Made by a program: the position numbers and the translations under genes
The notes under the pieces: generated by a model
The model's database searches: none
Seen by the model: the letters and a program-made list of their open reading frames with translations, nothing else
What the model was told of the DNA's origin: nothing
Assembly (NCBI RefSeq): GCF_001856685.1
Contig: NZ_CP017812.1
Coordinates: 1,488,001-1,552,000, forward strand
Reading direction: 5' to 3'
DNA: 64,000 nucleotides
Source of the DNA: Boudabousia tangfeifanii
Lineage (GTDB): Bacteria > Actinomycetota > Actinomycetes > Actinomycetales > Actinomycetaceae
Shown here: piece by piece, positions 1 to 7,697 of the stretch
Position numbering within the stretch: position 1 is the stretch's first letter
Layout of the letters: every line of letters begins with the position of its first letter

Positions 1-18
1 ACTTACCTTCGGGTAGGT
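1..18. terminator. Small UUCG-loop hairpin at left edge
   Basis: A 7-bp stem (one G-U pair) closes a TTCG tetraloop and is followed by an A/T-rich stretch containing five T residues. It may be the tail of a terminator for a gene left of the window. Only the edge is visible, so this is tentative. Confidence 0.2.
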
Positions 19-177
19 GCCCAAAAGTTTTTGTCTTTTGGTCTGTTTTCCAGCGAAAGAACTGCTCTCTTTCTCCTGCAGTTGTGGTTAGGAGCGCTTA
101 GCGCGCTACACGGTTAAGTTTAGTTTGCAGCTGTGTCTACCTTAAGAAAGTTTAGTTTTTAGTTTGCTTTAGGTACA

Positions 178-663
178 ATGTCCCACATGCAAACTAACTT
201 TCAGATGCCGTCGACTCCGCCTGTAGCCCCAGTTAAGCCTGAGACTAGCGCTGCGAAGCCTTCTTTGGCTCGAGCTATTTGGTTGACGGTGCTGATTGGT
301 TTGTTTTTGACCTTACCGACAGATATTTTGCCTAATCCGATTTTTGGACGTGAAGTCCCAGTCCGCTGGTGGGAGTATCTAGCGGTTGGCGTTACTCTAG
401 TTTTGACCTTTTTGTGGTTTGCGTTGCCGGCAGCTCCGAAGGACCCGCAAGCTGGCCGCTTGGGCACCATTTTGGGCGCAACTTTGTTCGCTGTGGCTTG
501 TCCAGTCTGCAACAAGATTGTGCTCTTGTTGTTAGGAACTAGTGGTGCTTTGGGTTTCTGGGCACCGGCACAGCCGTATATTGCCGCTTTGGCGGTTGCC
601 GCAATGGCTCTGGCACTTTGGTTGCGAGTTCGTCGCCCTAATTGCAGCGCTGAAACTTGCTAG
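178..663 (+). CDS. Small integral membrane protein with a CPxC motif
   Basis: A 161-residue protein not recognised as a named family. A Pro/Ala-rich cytoplasmic N-terminus of about 30 residues precedes four predicted membrane segments (around residues 33-50, 65-83, 95-122 and 130-147). The third contains a CPVCNK motif followed by a Leu-rich run and an LGTSGAL turn, so the two cysteines would sit in or beside the membrane, as in small thiol or metal-handling membrane proteins. Two more cysteines lie at the extreme C-terminus (NCSAETC). The start is uncertain: no clear Shine-Dalgarno precedes the ATG at 178, and a second in-frame ATG lies at 187. It converges with the YbjQ gene 17 bp downstream. 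Function is unknown. Confidence 0.65.
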   Translation: MSHMQTNFQMPSTPPVAPVKPETSAAKPSLARAIWLTVLIGLFLTLPTDILPNPIFGREVPVRWWEYLAVGVTLVLTFLWFALPAAPKDPQAGRLGTILGATLFAVACPVCNKIVLLLLGTSGALGFWAPAQPYIAALAVAAMALALWLRVRRPNCSAETC

Positions 664-679
664 GTTTGAGCGTCAGTTT

Positions 680-1000
680 TCAGGATAGTTGAACGGCAGT
701 ACCTACCACTGTCACCATCAACATATTGTTTCCTTGGCCGAGGGCGGTGTAATCGAATTTGGCTCCGATCACTGCATTGGCGCCTAGCTGTTCGGCTCGG
801 GCCTGTAATTCATTTAGGGCTGCTTCTCGCGCGTTGATTAGTTCTTCTTCGTACCCTTGAGAACGGCCACCGAAAAAGTTTCGCATTCCGGCTCCAAAGT
901 CTTTGATGAAGTCCACCCCGTTAACGACTTCTCCGGCTACTAGTCCGAGATAGCGCACGACCTCGTGGCCTTCAACGTGATTGGTTGTAGTAACTAGCAT
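680..1000 (-). CDS. YbjQ/UPF0145 family protein
   Basis: A 106-residue protein matching the YbjQ (UPF0145) family along its length. It shows the early T-x-x-x-EGHEV segment, a central [18 protein letters not shown] region, the [20 protein letters not shown] helix, and a C-terminal strand ending MVTVVGTAV. The family forms small pentameric beta-sandwich/helix proteins annotated as possible heavy-metal binders, with no firm role. A strong Shine-Dalgarno (GAGAGGAAAG) precedes the ATG. It is a single gene with its own upstream region of about 170 bp, convergent with the preceding membrane protein. Confidence 0.88.
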   Translation of the reverse strand: MLVTTTNHVEGHEVVRYLGLVAGEVVNGVDFIKDFGAGMRNFFGGRSQGYEEELINAREAALNELQARAEQLGANAVIGAKFDYTALGQGNNMLMVTVVGTAVQLS

Positions 1001-1169
1001 TTTCTTTCCTCTCGTTTTGGCGTTTTTAGGCTGAGCTACTTGCTTGGATGGTCAGCCATGGTTGCCTTCAGAATAAGGCTATTAAGTTCTTAAGCTTCTT
1101 TGCTTTCAATGGCATAGAGGCTGGTTACTAACTTAATTGTAGCTGCCTTTAGTCTCTGGTCATATCGAT

Positions 1170-2168
1170 TTAGATTCTACCGGCTCTCACACGGCACGCG
1201 TAGATGATCAGTTTTTCGACTGCATGGATTGGATCTCTAGACGCACCTTTAACTGCCGCGTCTGCCTTGGCGGTGGCGGCGATAGCCCCGGCTAGTGAAC
1301 GGTCATCCCATAATGGGATGTTTTTCTCTACGTATCTCAAGGCCGCTGGGGAAATCCCGATATCTCGGGCAGCTTTGGGGCTAGTTCCGTAGTGCTGCGC
1401 CCTAGCGATCTGCCTTAGTTTGGTGGCAATCGCCGCTACAATCAGCACTGGCTCAGTACCGCAAGCGAGCGCAGAACGAAGTAGGGCGAGGGCGTGCCCC
1501 ATTTGACCGGCGGCAACAGCATCAGCCACATTAAAGGCGGTACTTTCGACCTTGCCCGAGTAATAGCGCTTGACGATTTGGGGAGTAATTTCCCCCTCGG
1601 TGTCGGCCAGTAACTGTTTAATAGCAGCGGCTAGTTCGCGTAAATCTGAACCGCAAGCGTCGACTAAGGCACCGGCGGCTTCTTCAGATATGGGGCGCTT
1701 GGCTCGGCGCATATCCTCTTGCACCATTTTTACTTTTTGCCAAGGTTGGTTTAGTTCTTTGTCGTCTACGTCCGGGTAGCCTAGTTTCCGAATTTCAGCG
1801 AAGACTTTTTTGCCCCTAAGTCCGGAGGTAATGTCTAAAACTAGCCAAGTTTGTTCGGTAGGGTCTTTGAGGTAGTCGGCTAGATCAAGATAGAATTTTT
1901 CCGAGCCGGTTCCGGCACCGCTAACTTTTACTAAACGTGGTTCGTTGAAGAGCGATGGTGAAGTTACCGTTTGGAGATATCCTGCTTGATATGAGGATGC
2001 TTCAAAATCAGTAACTTCAAGTTCTGGGTATTCTCGTTGCAACATAGCTTTTAGTCGAAACCATGCACGATCAGCAAAAAGCGGCTCTTTAGTAGAGATC
2101 AGAACAATTGGAGCCGGTTTTACTCTTGCCCAACTAACGCTGTTGGGGCTTTTTTGAGCTCCAGCCAT
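1170..2168 (-). CDS. holA: DNA polymerase III delta subunit
   Basis: A 332-residue protein of the HolA family, the clamp-loader delta subunit that opens the beta sliding clamp. It has the N-terminal PIVLISTKEPLFADRAW segment typical of delta (a degenerate AAA+ fold without a Walker A), then the GSDLREL-A-I-QLL motif and the V-ES-AFNVADAVAAG segment of the collar domain. Length fits the family. Its start overlaps the end of comEC by 35 bp, and comEA-comEC-holA form one minus-strand unit, an order common in Gram-positive bacteria. Nothing unusual is visible in the sequence. Confidence 0.93.
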   Translation of the reverse strand: MAGAQKSPNSVSWARVKPAPIVLISTKEPLFADRAWFRLKAMLQREYPELEVTDFEASSYQAGYLQTVTSPSLFNEPRLVKVSGAGTGSEKFYLDLADYLKDPTEQTWLVLDITSGLRGKKVFAEIRKLGYPDVDDKELNQPWQKVKMVQEDMRRAKRPISEEAAGALVDACGSDLRELAAAIKQLLADTEGEITPQIVKRYYSGKVESTAFNVADAVAAGQMGHALALLRSALACGTEPVLIVAAIATKLRQIARAQHYGTSPKAARDIGISPAALRYVEKNIPLWDDRSLAGAIAATAKADAAVKGASRDPIHAVEKLIIYACRVRAGRI

Positions 2169-3873
2169 TTATTCCTCCTCCAAGACCAACTTTGACAAGT
2201 AGATCGACTAAGCGGTGTGCTAGTTTCCAAATGTTCGGATACTGCAATACCAAGATACTAACAAAGGCCAGCCCGACTATGGTACCGGTAGCTCCCGACC
2301 ACCAAGGTATTTCCGCTCCGGGTAAAGTTTCTCCCCATTTGGCAACAAGCCATAATCCGCGTGAGGGCCACCAAAGAAGCGACAAGACTAGTGACGTGCC
2401 AAATCCAATGAGAACAGTAAGGGACGCTATCAATCCCCCGAATAAGATCATAGGAAGCAATGGCATGGCCATGAGGTTCAATAAGACGCTCCATAAATTG
2501 ATGCTTTCGTTTTGGGCAGCGATCAATGGAAATGTAGCTAAATATGCCACCAATGAGACCGAGTAAGCATTCCTGATTTTTTCTTTAGCTTTATTTCTTG
2601 CTTGTGCTTTTCGTTTAGCTTCTAGGGCTTGCTTCTTTTCGGCCCTGCGGCTTTTTGCGGGCGGATTCGCAACTATCAGCGAAAATGCGTCGGCTCTTTT
2701 TTCATCCAGTTGCGACAAATCATCTCTAAGTTTTTCACTGCCGAAAAGTATTCCAAAGGTCGCCAAAAAGGAAAGCCAGAATCCCAGTTGAAGTCCCATT
2801 TGTGGTTGCCACAGTAATAGACCAAGCGCGCTCATAGAAAGCAGATTCATGCCCGTGTAAGAGTTACCTGTAGCTGCCAGAAAAACTCCCATAGCACTCA
2901 TGGTGCTGGCCCGAATAATACTGGGACTTGGCCCAACGAAGTATGCGAATCCAAGAGTGGCCATTAGCCCCGCTAGTTGAGTGCTTCTTAGAACTACTTT
3001 GGGTTTCCAGATTCTTCCATAGCGGCTGGTTCTCGCGATTTTCCCTGCGACCACTGCGGCTAAGAGACAGACTAAACTGACATGGGCACCCGATACTGCC
3101 GTGAGATGCGATAGCCCAGTTTTTCTCATCATCTTTTTCGTTTGTTGAGCTACTAGTCTTTGATCTCCCCAGGTTATCGCTGGAACTAGTTCCATCCCCT
3201 GCTTCCAGCTTGCGGTCTGTTCCGTGATTTCTTGGGCAAACTTGGTTTTGAAGTTTTCGATTCTTCTTGCGATTGTGGACTTGGCGATAACTGCCTGACT
3301 GCTAACGAGCAATTGGAGCTGTTGCCTGCTTAGTTTTCCGTGCTCTGCTTCCAGTTTCCCTTTAGCTTTTATCAGGTCTCCTCGGTGACCTGTTTTGTTT
3401 GGTAGGACAATTTTGATTGGAAGTTTGGTTGCGTGACATTTTGGTTGGCAGATTGCTTTGAGCCAACCTTGCGCTGTTTCTTTGCGTTGAAATCCACTCT
3501 GTCTTGGTTGAATACTGAGCTGGATTAAATAGGTAATATTGCGGCTCGTAGGTTTCAAACTATTTTGATAGATCTCTTCGCTAAGGATGGCTTGGTGACT
3601 TACTGTTAGCGTCATTGCCAGTGACACTGCCAAGGCCAATAATAACCAGCCTAATGTGCTACCTATTTCTGGATTTTTTAGTGCTTTAGGTTCAAAGCGT
3701 TTATTAGCCTTCCAGATTAGCCACACAACCACTAGTAATGAAAGCGCCTGAAGACTTCTGATTCCCTCTTGTTGGTCTGGCTTGAGCTGCCAGGCTATCC
3801 AATTAGTAGCTAGCCCTACGCATGCGATGGAGGGTAAACGCCAGTCAACTTTTCTATTGATTTTATTAGCCAT
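2134..3873 (-). CDS. comEC: ComEC/Rec2-type competence membrane channel, short form
   Basis: A 579-residue polytopic membrane protein of the ComEC/Rec2 family, which conducts single-stranded DNA through the membrane during natural transformation. N-terminal membrane segments are followed by a soluble region (about residues 95-215), the characteristic LTAVSGAHVSL motif of the competence domain near residue 255, and a multi-helix C-terminal half. A basic stretch around residues 405-435 (KSRRAEKKQ...) is a cytoplasmic loop. The metallo-beta-lactamase domain found after the channel in many full-length ComEC proteins is absent, and the protein ends soon after its last helices. It is encoded 9 bp downstream of comEA and overlaps holA. 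Confidence 0.9.
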   Translation of the reverse strand: MANKINRKVDWRLPSIACVGLATNWIAWQLKPDQQEGIRSLQALSLLVVVWLIWKANKRFEPKALKNPEIGSTLGWLLLALAVSLAMTLTVSHQAILSEEIYQNSLKPTSRNITYLIQLSIQPRQSGFQRKETAQGWLKAICQPKCHATKLPIKIVLPNKTGHRGDLIKAKGKLEAEHGKLSRQQLQLLVSSQAVIAKSTIARRIENFKTKFAQEITEQTASWKQGMELVPAITWGDQRLVAQQTKKMMRKTGLSHLTAVSGAHVSLVCLLAAVVAGKIARTSRYGRIWKPKVVLRSTQLAGLMATLGFAYFVGPSPSIIRASTMSAMGVFLAATGNSYTGMNLLSMSALGLLLWQPQMGLQLGFWLSFLATFGILFGSEKLRDDLSQLDEKRADAFSLIVANPPAKSRRAEKKQALEAKRKAQARNKAKEKIRNAYSVSLVAYLATFPLIAAQNESINLWSVLLNLMAMPLLPMILFGGLIASLTVLIGFGTSLVLSLLWWPSRGLWLVAKWGETLPGAEIPWWSGATGTIVGLAFVSILVLQYPNIWKLAHRLVDLLVKVGLGGGINGWSSKKPQQR

Positions 3874-3882
3874 CTTTGGCGC

Positions 3883-4743
3883 CTACCATTTAACTCGATC
3901 TTTTAGATCATTTATCAGGCTGCTTCCGATTCCCTTGACTCTGGCTAGGTCCTCAAGGTTTTTATATTTTCCATTTTCCTCTCGTTCTTTGATGATCCTA
4001 GCGGCGATCGCGGGCCCAATTCCTGGTAGTTGAGTAAGAGTTTTTTCATCAGCCTCATTCAGGTTTATTTTCTCGCCCTCGGTTTTACCTTGCCCTTTTC
4101 CTCTTAGGCTGGAGCTAGCACTATTGCTCCCTGAGTTAGAAATAGAGGATTCTGCCCCATTTGGGCCATGTTGATCGTGCGTTTTGACTTCCTCCTTAGT
4201 GGGAAAGTTGATTTGTTGTCCATCTTCTAAAATGGCAGCAAGATTAATGGCATTAAGTTCTGCTTCAGCTTTGGGCCCTCCTGCCGATTTGAGTGCATCA
4301 ATGATTCTGCCTTTGGGTTTTATGGCGTAAACTCCCGGATTTTTTACTGCTCCAGAAACGTAGACTAAAATCTTTGGAATAACCGTTCCCTCTTCGACGG
4401 TTTCGTTTTCAGTTACTTTGCCTCCTTGATTAGCACCCTGATCGGGTTGTTTTGCGGAGTGTGTTTTTTGCTTAGTTATGTTTCCTTCCGGTTCCTTTGA
4501 CGCAATCACCACATAACCGAGGTCGTTACTCTGGCTTGAGACGATCGTCGGCCAGAAAAACCACAGGGCAAGCCCAAGCAGTAATGCCATACCGAAAGCT
4601 GCGCGGGAACTTATTTTCCATTCTGATCGCTCGCTACCAAAAGCGGGTGGTAATGGGAAGGAAGGTTCTTCCCCGTTGGTTTGGGCAAAATCCCCGCTGC
4701 GATAAATTGCCTTGGTTAAATCGTTCAGTTTTTCGTAGGCCAT
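3883..4743 (-). CDS. comEA: ComEA-like DNA-binding protein (SLBB plus helix-hairpin-helix)
   Basis: A ComEA-type DNA receptor. Counted from the ATG at 4743, it has a cytoplasmic N-terminus, one membrane segment rich in Leu and Trp/Phe, a low-complexity linker, an SLBB domain (ILVYVSGAVKNPGVY...), a Ser/Asn-rich linker and a C-terminal tandem helix-hairpin-helix (INLNEADEKTLTQLPGIG and LARVKGIG). The family binds incoming double-stranded DNA on the outer face of the membrane and passes it to ComEC, the next gene. An in-frame ATG at 4842 would add 33 residues. The choice is uncertain because neither start has a well-spaced Shine-Dalgarno; 4743 fits the hydrophobicity pattern better. It is divergent from the DUF853 gene. 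Confidence 0.88.
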   Translation of the reverse strand: MAYEKLNDLTKAIYRSGDFAQTNGEEPSFPLPPAFGSERSEWKISSRAAFGMALLLGLALWFFWPTIVSSQSNDLGYVVIASKEPEGNITKQKTHSAKQPDQGANQGGKVTENETVEEGTVIPKILVYVSGAVKNPGVYAIKPKGRIIDALKSAGGPKAEAELNAINLAAILEDGQQINFPTKEEVKTHDQHGPNGAESSISNSGSNSASSSLRGKGQGKTEGEKINLNEADEKTLTQLPGIGPAIAARIIKEREENGKYKNLEDLARVKGIGSSLINDLKDRVKW

Positions 4744-4865
4744 GCTTCCACTTTGATTAGCGACTAATCGAATACTCAGATGGCAGATCGCTTGTTGTGG
4801 AAGATACGTCTTGGGGATAAAAGTCCCGGCCAGCAAAGCCATGGAAATCGCCCTAAGATAATCCC

Positions 4866-6782
4866 ATGGCTAATGATCTGGATAAACTACGGGCTGAGGC
4901 TGCCGCTGCTCAAGCTGCCGCCGCCGAAGCCGAAGCAAAAGCCGCAGCTGCAAAAGCTGCCGCCCTTCAAGCTGAACTAGCTGCCGCTGAAGCTGCTGCT
5001 GGTGGAGCTGCACCCCAAACAACTCCTGACGCATCAGCAGTAGCAGACTCTGAACCGACACCTGCCCAAGGTCCGGCAGTGGCTGCCCAACCACCAGTGG
5101 AAACTCCAGTCGCTTCAGCAAACAACGAAGTTGATTTGGCAGATGCCACCAACCCAGAAAACTCCACTAAACCGGAGATTCGTGACGCCTACAGCCCTAA
5201 GGGACTTCACGTAACTCTCGGCGCCTTACGCCAAGATGATGGTTCCCCAGATCCAGCTACCCTAATCAAGGTTCCCTTGGCCATGTTCAACCGCCACGGC
5301 CTAGTTGCGGGCGCTACCGGTACAGGTAAAACCCGTACTCTCCAGCTATTAGCTGAGGCTCTTTCTGGAGCGGGCGTGCCTGTGCTGCTCTCTGACGTTA
5401 AAGGCGACCTCACCGGTGTGGCACAAGCAGGTACTGGGAGCGAAAAACTCCTCAAGCGTACGCAAGCCAACGGTCAGGCTTGGGAAGCTCATGCTTTCGG
5501 CGCCGAATTCATGACTATTGGTGACGCTACCTTAGAGGCTCCTGGCGTTTCTTTGCGAACCACCGTCACCAATATGGGCCCGCTACTTTTGGCTCGTGCC
5601 CTCGACCTAAACGAGACCCAAGAGCAAGCATTGCAGCTAGTTTTCGCTTGGGCCGATCAAAAGGGTCTCGAACTCGACGATCTTAAAGATCTGCGCGCAG
5701 TAATTTCCTTCCTCACCAGTGATGAAGGCAAAGAACACCTCAAGAGTATCGGCGGCATTTCGCCCGCAACTGCTGGCGTAATCCTCCGCGCTGTTTCCGC
5801 CCTCGAATCACAAGGCGGCTCTGATTTCTTCGGAGAACCAGCATTCGATACTGCCGATTTGTTGCGTAAAACCACCGAGGGTGAAGGCGTCATTAACGTT
5901 TTGCGCATGCGCGATCTCTCCTCGCGTCCAGCATTAATCTCCACTTTCCTAATGTGGGTGTTGGCTGACTTATTCAACCATCTACCAGAAGTGGGCGATG
6001 CTCCCGCTCCAAAACTGGTCTTCTTCTTCGACGAAGCCCACTTGCTTTTCAAGGACGCTTCGAAAGAATTCCTCCGCCAGATCGTCCAAACAGTCCGTCT
6101 AATCCGTTCGAAGGGTGTTGGTGTCTTTTTCGTTACCCAAACACCTAAGGACGTGCCAGCAGATGTCTTAGGTCAGCTCGCTGGTCGAGTACAGCATGCC
6201 TTGCGCGCATTCACTCCAAATGACGCTAAAGCTTTGAAAGCTACTGTTTCTACCTTCCCGAAGTCGGAATACGACCTTGAGGAACTGCTAACCACGCTTG
6301 GTACCGGTGAAGCCGTCATTACCTTCCTTGACGAGGACGGTCGCCCCTCCCCTGTGGCACCTACCCGTTTGTGGGCGCCTCGCTCGGTGATGGGACCAGC
6401 TGATGAGCCTGTCCTTAAGCAGATTATGAACGCTTCGACTCTCATGCCAAAGTATGCGAATCGTGTGGATGATCGTTCTGCTTTTGAAGTCTTGACTGAA
6501 CAGGATGAGCAGCGACAAGCCGCCGCTCAGGCGCAAGCTGAGCAAGATGCTCGTGTCGCGGAAGAAGCCGCAGCCCGGAAAGCTCGGGAAGCCAAGGAGA
6601 AAGAGATGGAGCGTTTAGCTCGAACTTCTGGTTCTGGTTACGGCGCTACTCGTCGGACTACCACTTCCTCGCGGGCTCCACAGTCAACGGTTGAAAAGGC
6701 TCTCGGTTCACTTGCCCGCAGCGTTGGTACCCAGTTGGGACGCGAAATTACCCGTACTCTTTTCGGCACTCGGAGGCGCTGA
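4866..6782 (+). CDS. HerA-like/DUF853 helicase-type ATPase
   Basis: A 638-residue P-loop ATPase of the DUF853 group (HerA/FtsK-like superfamily). An N-terminal Ala/Glu-rich coiled coil (residues 5-47) and a Pro/Ala linker lead to the ATPase core. Walker A is GATGTGKT (residues 149-156), followed by DVKGDLTG, and Walker B is FFFDEAHLLF near residue 390. A VTQTPKDVPADVLGQL segment is typical of the family, and a charged Ala/Glu helix precedes a basic C-terminus. The family is widespread in actinobacteria and poorly characterised; proposed roles are DNA translocation or processing. It lies 4 bp upstream of proC and probably shares its transcript, while comEA runs the other way. Confidence 0.85.
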   Translation: MANDLDKLRAEAAAAQAAAAEAEAKAAAAKAAALQAELAAAEAAAGGAAPQTTPDASAVADSEPTPAQGPAVAAQPPVETPVASANNEVDLADATNPENSTKPEIRDAYSPKGLHVTLGALRQDDGSPDPATLIKVPLAMFNRHGLVAGATGTGKTRTLQLLAEALSGAGVPVLLSDVKGDLTGVAQAGTGSEKLLKRTQANGQAWEAHAFGAEFMTIGDATLEAPGVSLRTTVTNMGPLLLARALDLNETQEQALQLVFAWADQKGLELDDLKDLRAVISFLTSDEGKEHLKSIGGISPATAGVILRAVSALESQGGSDFFGEPAFDTADLLRKTTEGEGVINVLRMRDLSSRPALISTFLMWVLADLFNHLPEVGDAPAPKLVFFFDEAHLLFKDASKEFLRQIVQTVRLIRSKGVGVFFVTQTPKDVPADVLGQLAGRVQHALRAFTPNDAKALKATVSTFPKSEYDLEELLTTLGTGEAVITFLDEDGRPSPVAPTRLWAPRSVMGPADEPVLKQIMNASTLMPKYANRVDDRSAFEVLTEQDEQRQAAAQAQAEQDARVAEEAAARKAREAKEKEMERLARTSGSGYGATRRTTTSSRAPQSTVEKALGSLARSVGTQLGREITRTLFGTRRR

Positions 6783-6786
6783 CTTT

Positions 6787-7629
6787 ATGAGTGAGCTGAC
6801 CAAGTTTAGCGACCATACTAAAGTTGCGTTTCTCGGCTCTGGCAATATGGCCGGAGCGATTGTTCGCGGTCTAATTGCTGACGGGCATCAGAAAGATTGC
6901 GTACTGGTGACGGATCGTTCAGGCAAATCAGGTCCAGCTTTGGCGAAGGAGACCGGCTGCACTTATGTTGCTGAAACTAAGGAGCTGATTGCTCAGGCGC
7001 AAATCCTGATCTTGGCCTGCAAACCGCACCAGGTGGCCGATCTTTTGGCTCCATTGCAGCAGGAAATCAAAGACAGTGCTCCTTTGGTTGTTTCCATTTT
7101 GGCTGGAACCAGTTGTGAAAAATTGGCCAAGTCTTTGCCCGATGGCTATTCCTCGCTGGTTCGGGTGATGCCGAATGTGGGCGCCGCCCTCGGCCAATCA
7201 ACTACCGCGGTTGCTACCCAGAGCGCGACTGAAAACGAAGTACAAGCAGTGGCCGACTTGTTTAGTGCCGTTGGGTCTGTCTCGGTGATTGATGAAGGCA
7301 ACTTTGCGACTTTTACTGCCATGGCTGGTTGTTCTCCGGCTTGGTTTGCTGCCAGTGTGGAAGCATTGGCTCGGGCCGGCGTCGCAAACGGTTTGAGCGC
7401 AGCGACTGCAATGAAGGCTGCGGCGGAAGCGATGCGAGCTAGCGCCGATTTGCTTTTGGCCGAGGAAGACCTTCCCTTGGCGGGCGCCGAGGTAATTCGT
7501 CGGGTCTGCTCCCCTGGCGGAACCACTGTGGCGGGCTTACAGGCAGCCGAATCTGCAGGTCTGCGACATGTGTGGGCGGCCGCAGTTGAAGCTGCTATCG
7601 CGCGTGATACGACTTTAGGCGCTTCCTAG
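6787..7629 (+). CDS. proC: Pyrroline-5-carboxylate reductase
   Basis: Catalyses the last step of proline synthesis, NAD(P)H-dependent reduction of 1-pyrroline-5-carboxylate. The protein begins with a Rossmann fold (VAFLGSGNMAGAIVRGL), has the SILAGTSCEKL and RVMPNVGAALG segments, and ends with the family signature around V-RRVCSPGGTTVAGLQ. The start at 6787 is chosen because a GGAGG motif lies about ten bases upstream and the Rossmann strand follows within 15 residues; a longer in-frame ORF from 6691 overlaps the DUF853 gene and would add unrelated sequence. Length (280 residues) fits the family. Confidence 0.94.
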   Translation: MSELTKFSDHTKVAFLGSGNMAGAIVRGLIADGHQKDCVLVTDRSGKSGPALAKETGCTYVAETKELIAQAQILILACKPHQVADLLAPLQQEIKDSAPLVVSILAGTSCEKLAKSLPDGYSSLVRVMPNVGAALGQSTTAVATQSATENEVQAVADLFSAVGSVSVIDEGNFATFTAMAGCSPAWFAASVEALARAGVANGLSAATAMKAAAEAMRASADLLLAEEDLPLAGAEVIRRVCSPGGTTVAGLQAAESAGLRHVWAAAVEAAIARDTTLGAS

Positions 7630-7697
7630 CTTAAAATACTGTATTAAGTGTTCTGGGCCGTGGCCCACCATAATTTCGTGAAGGATGAAAACAACTT

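Noticed and set aside
4870..5121. Minus-strand ORF rich in Leu, Gln and Arg
   Set aside because: It is the antisense of the Ala/Glu-rich coiled coil of the DUF853 gene; composition follows from that repeat.
7630..7697. Possible T-box leader for valS
   Set aside because: The gap is 68 bp and lacks space for specifier and antiterminator stems.
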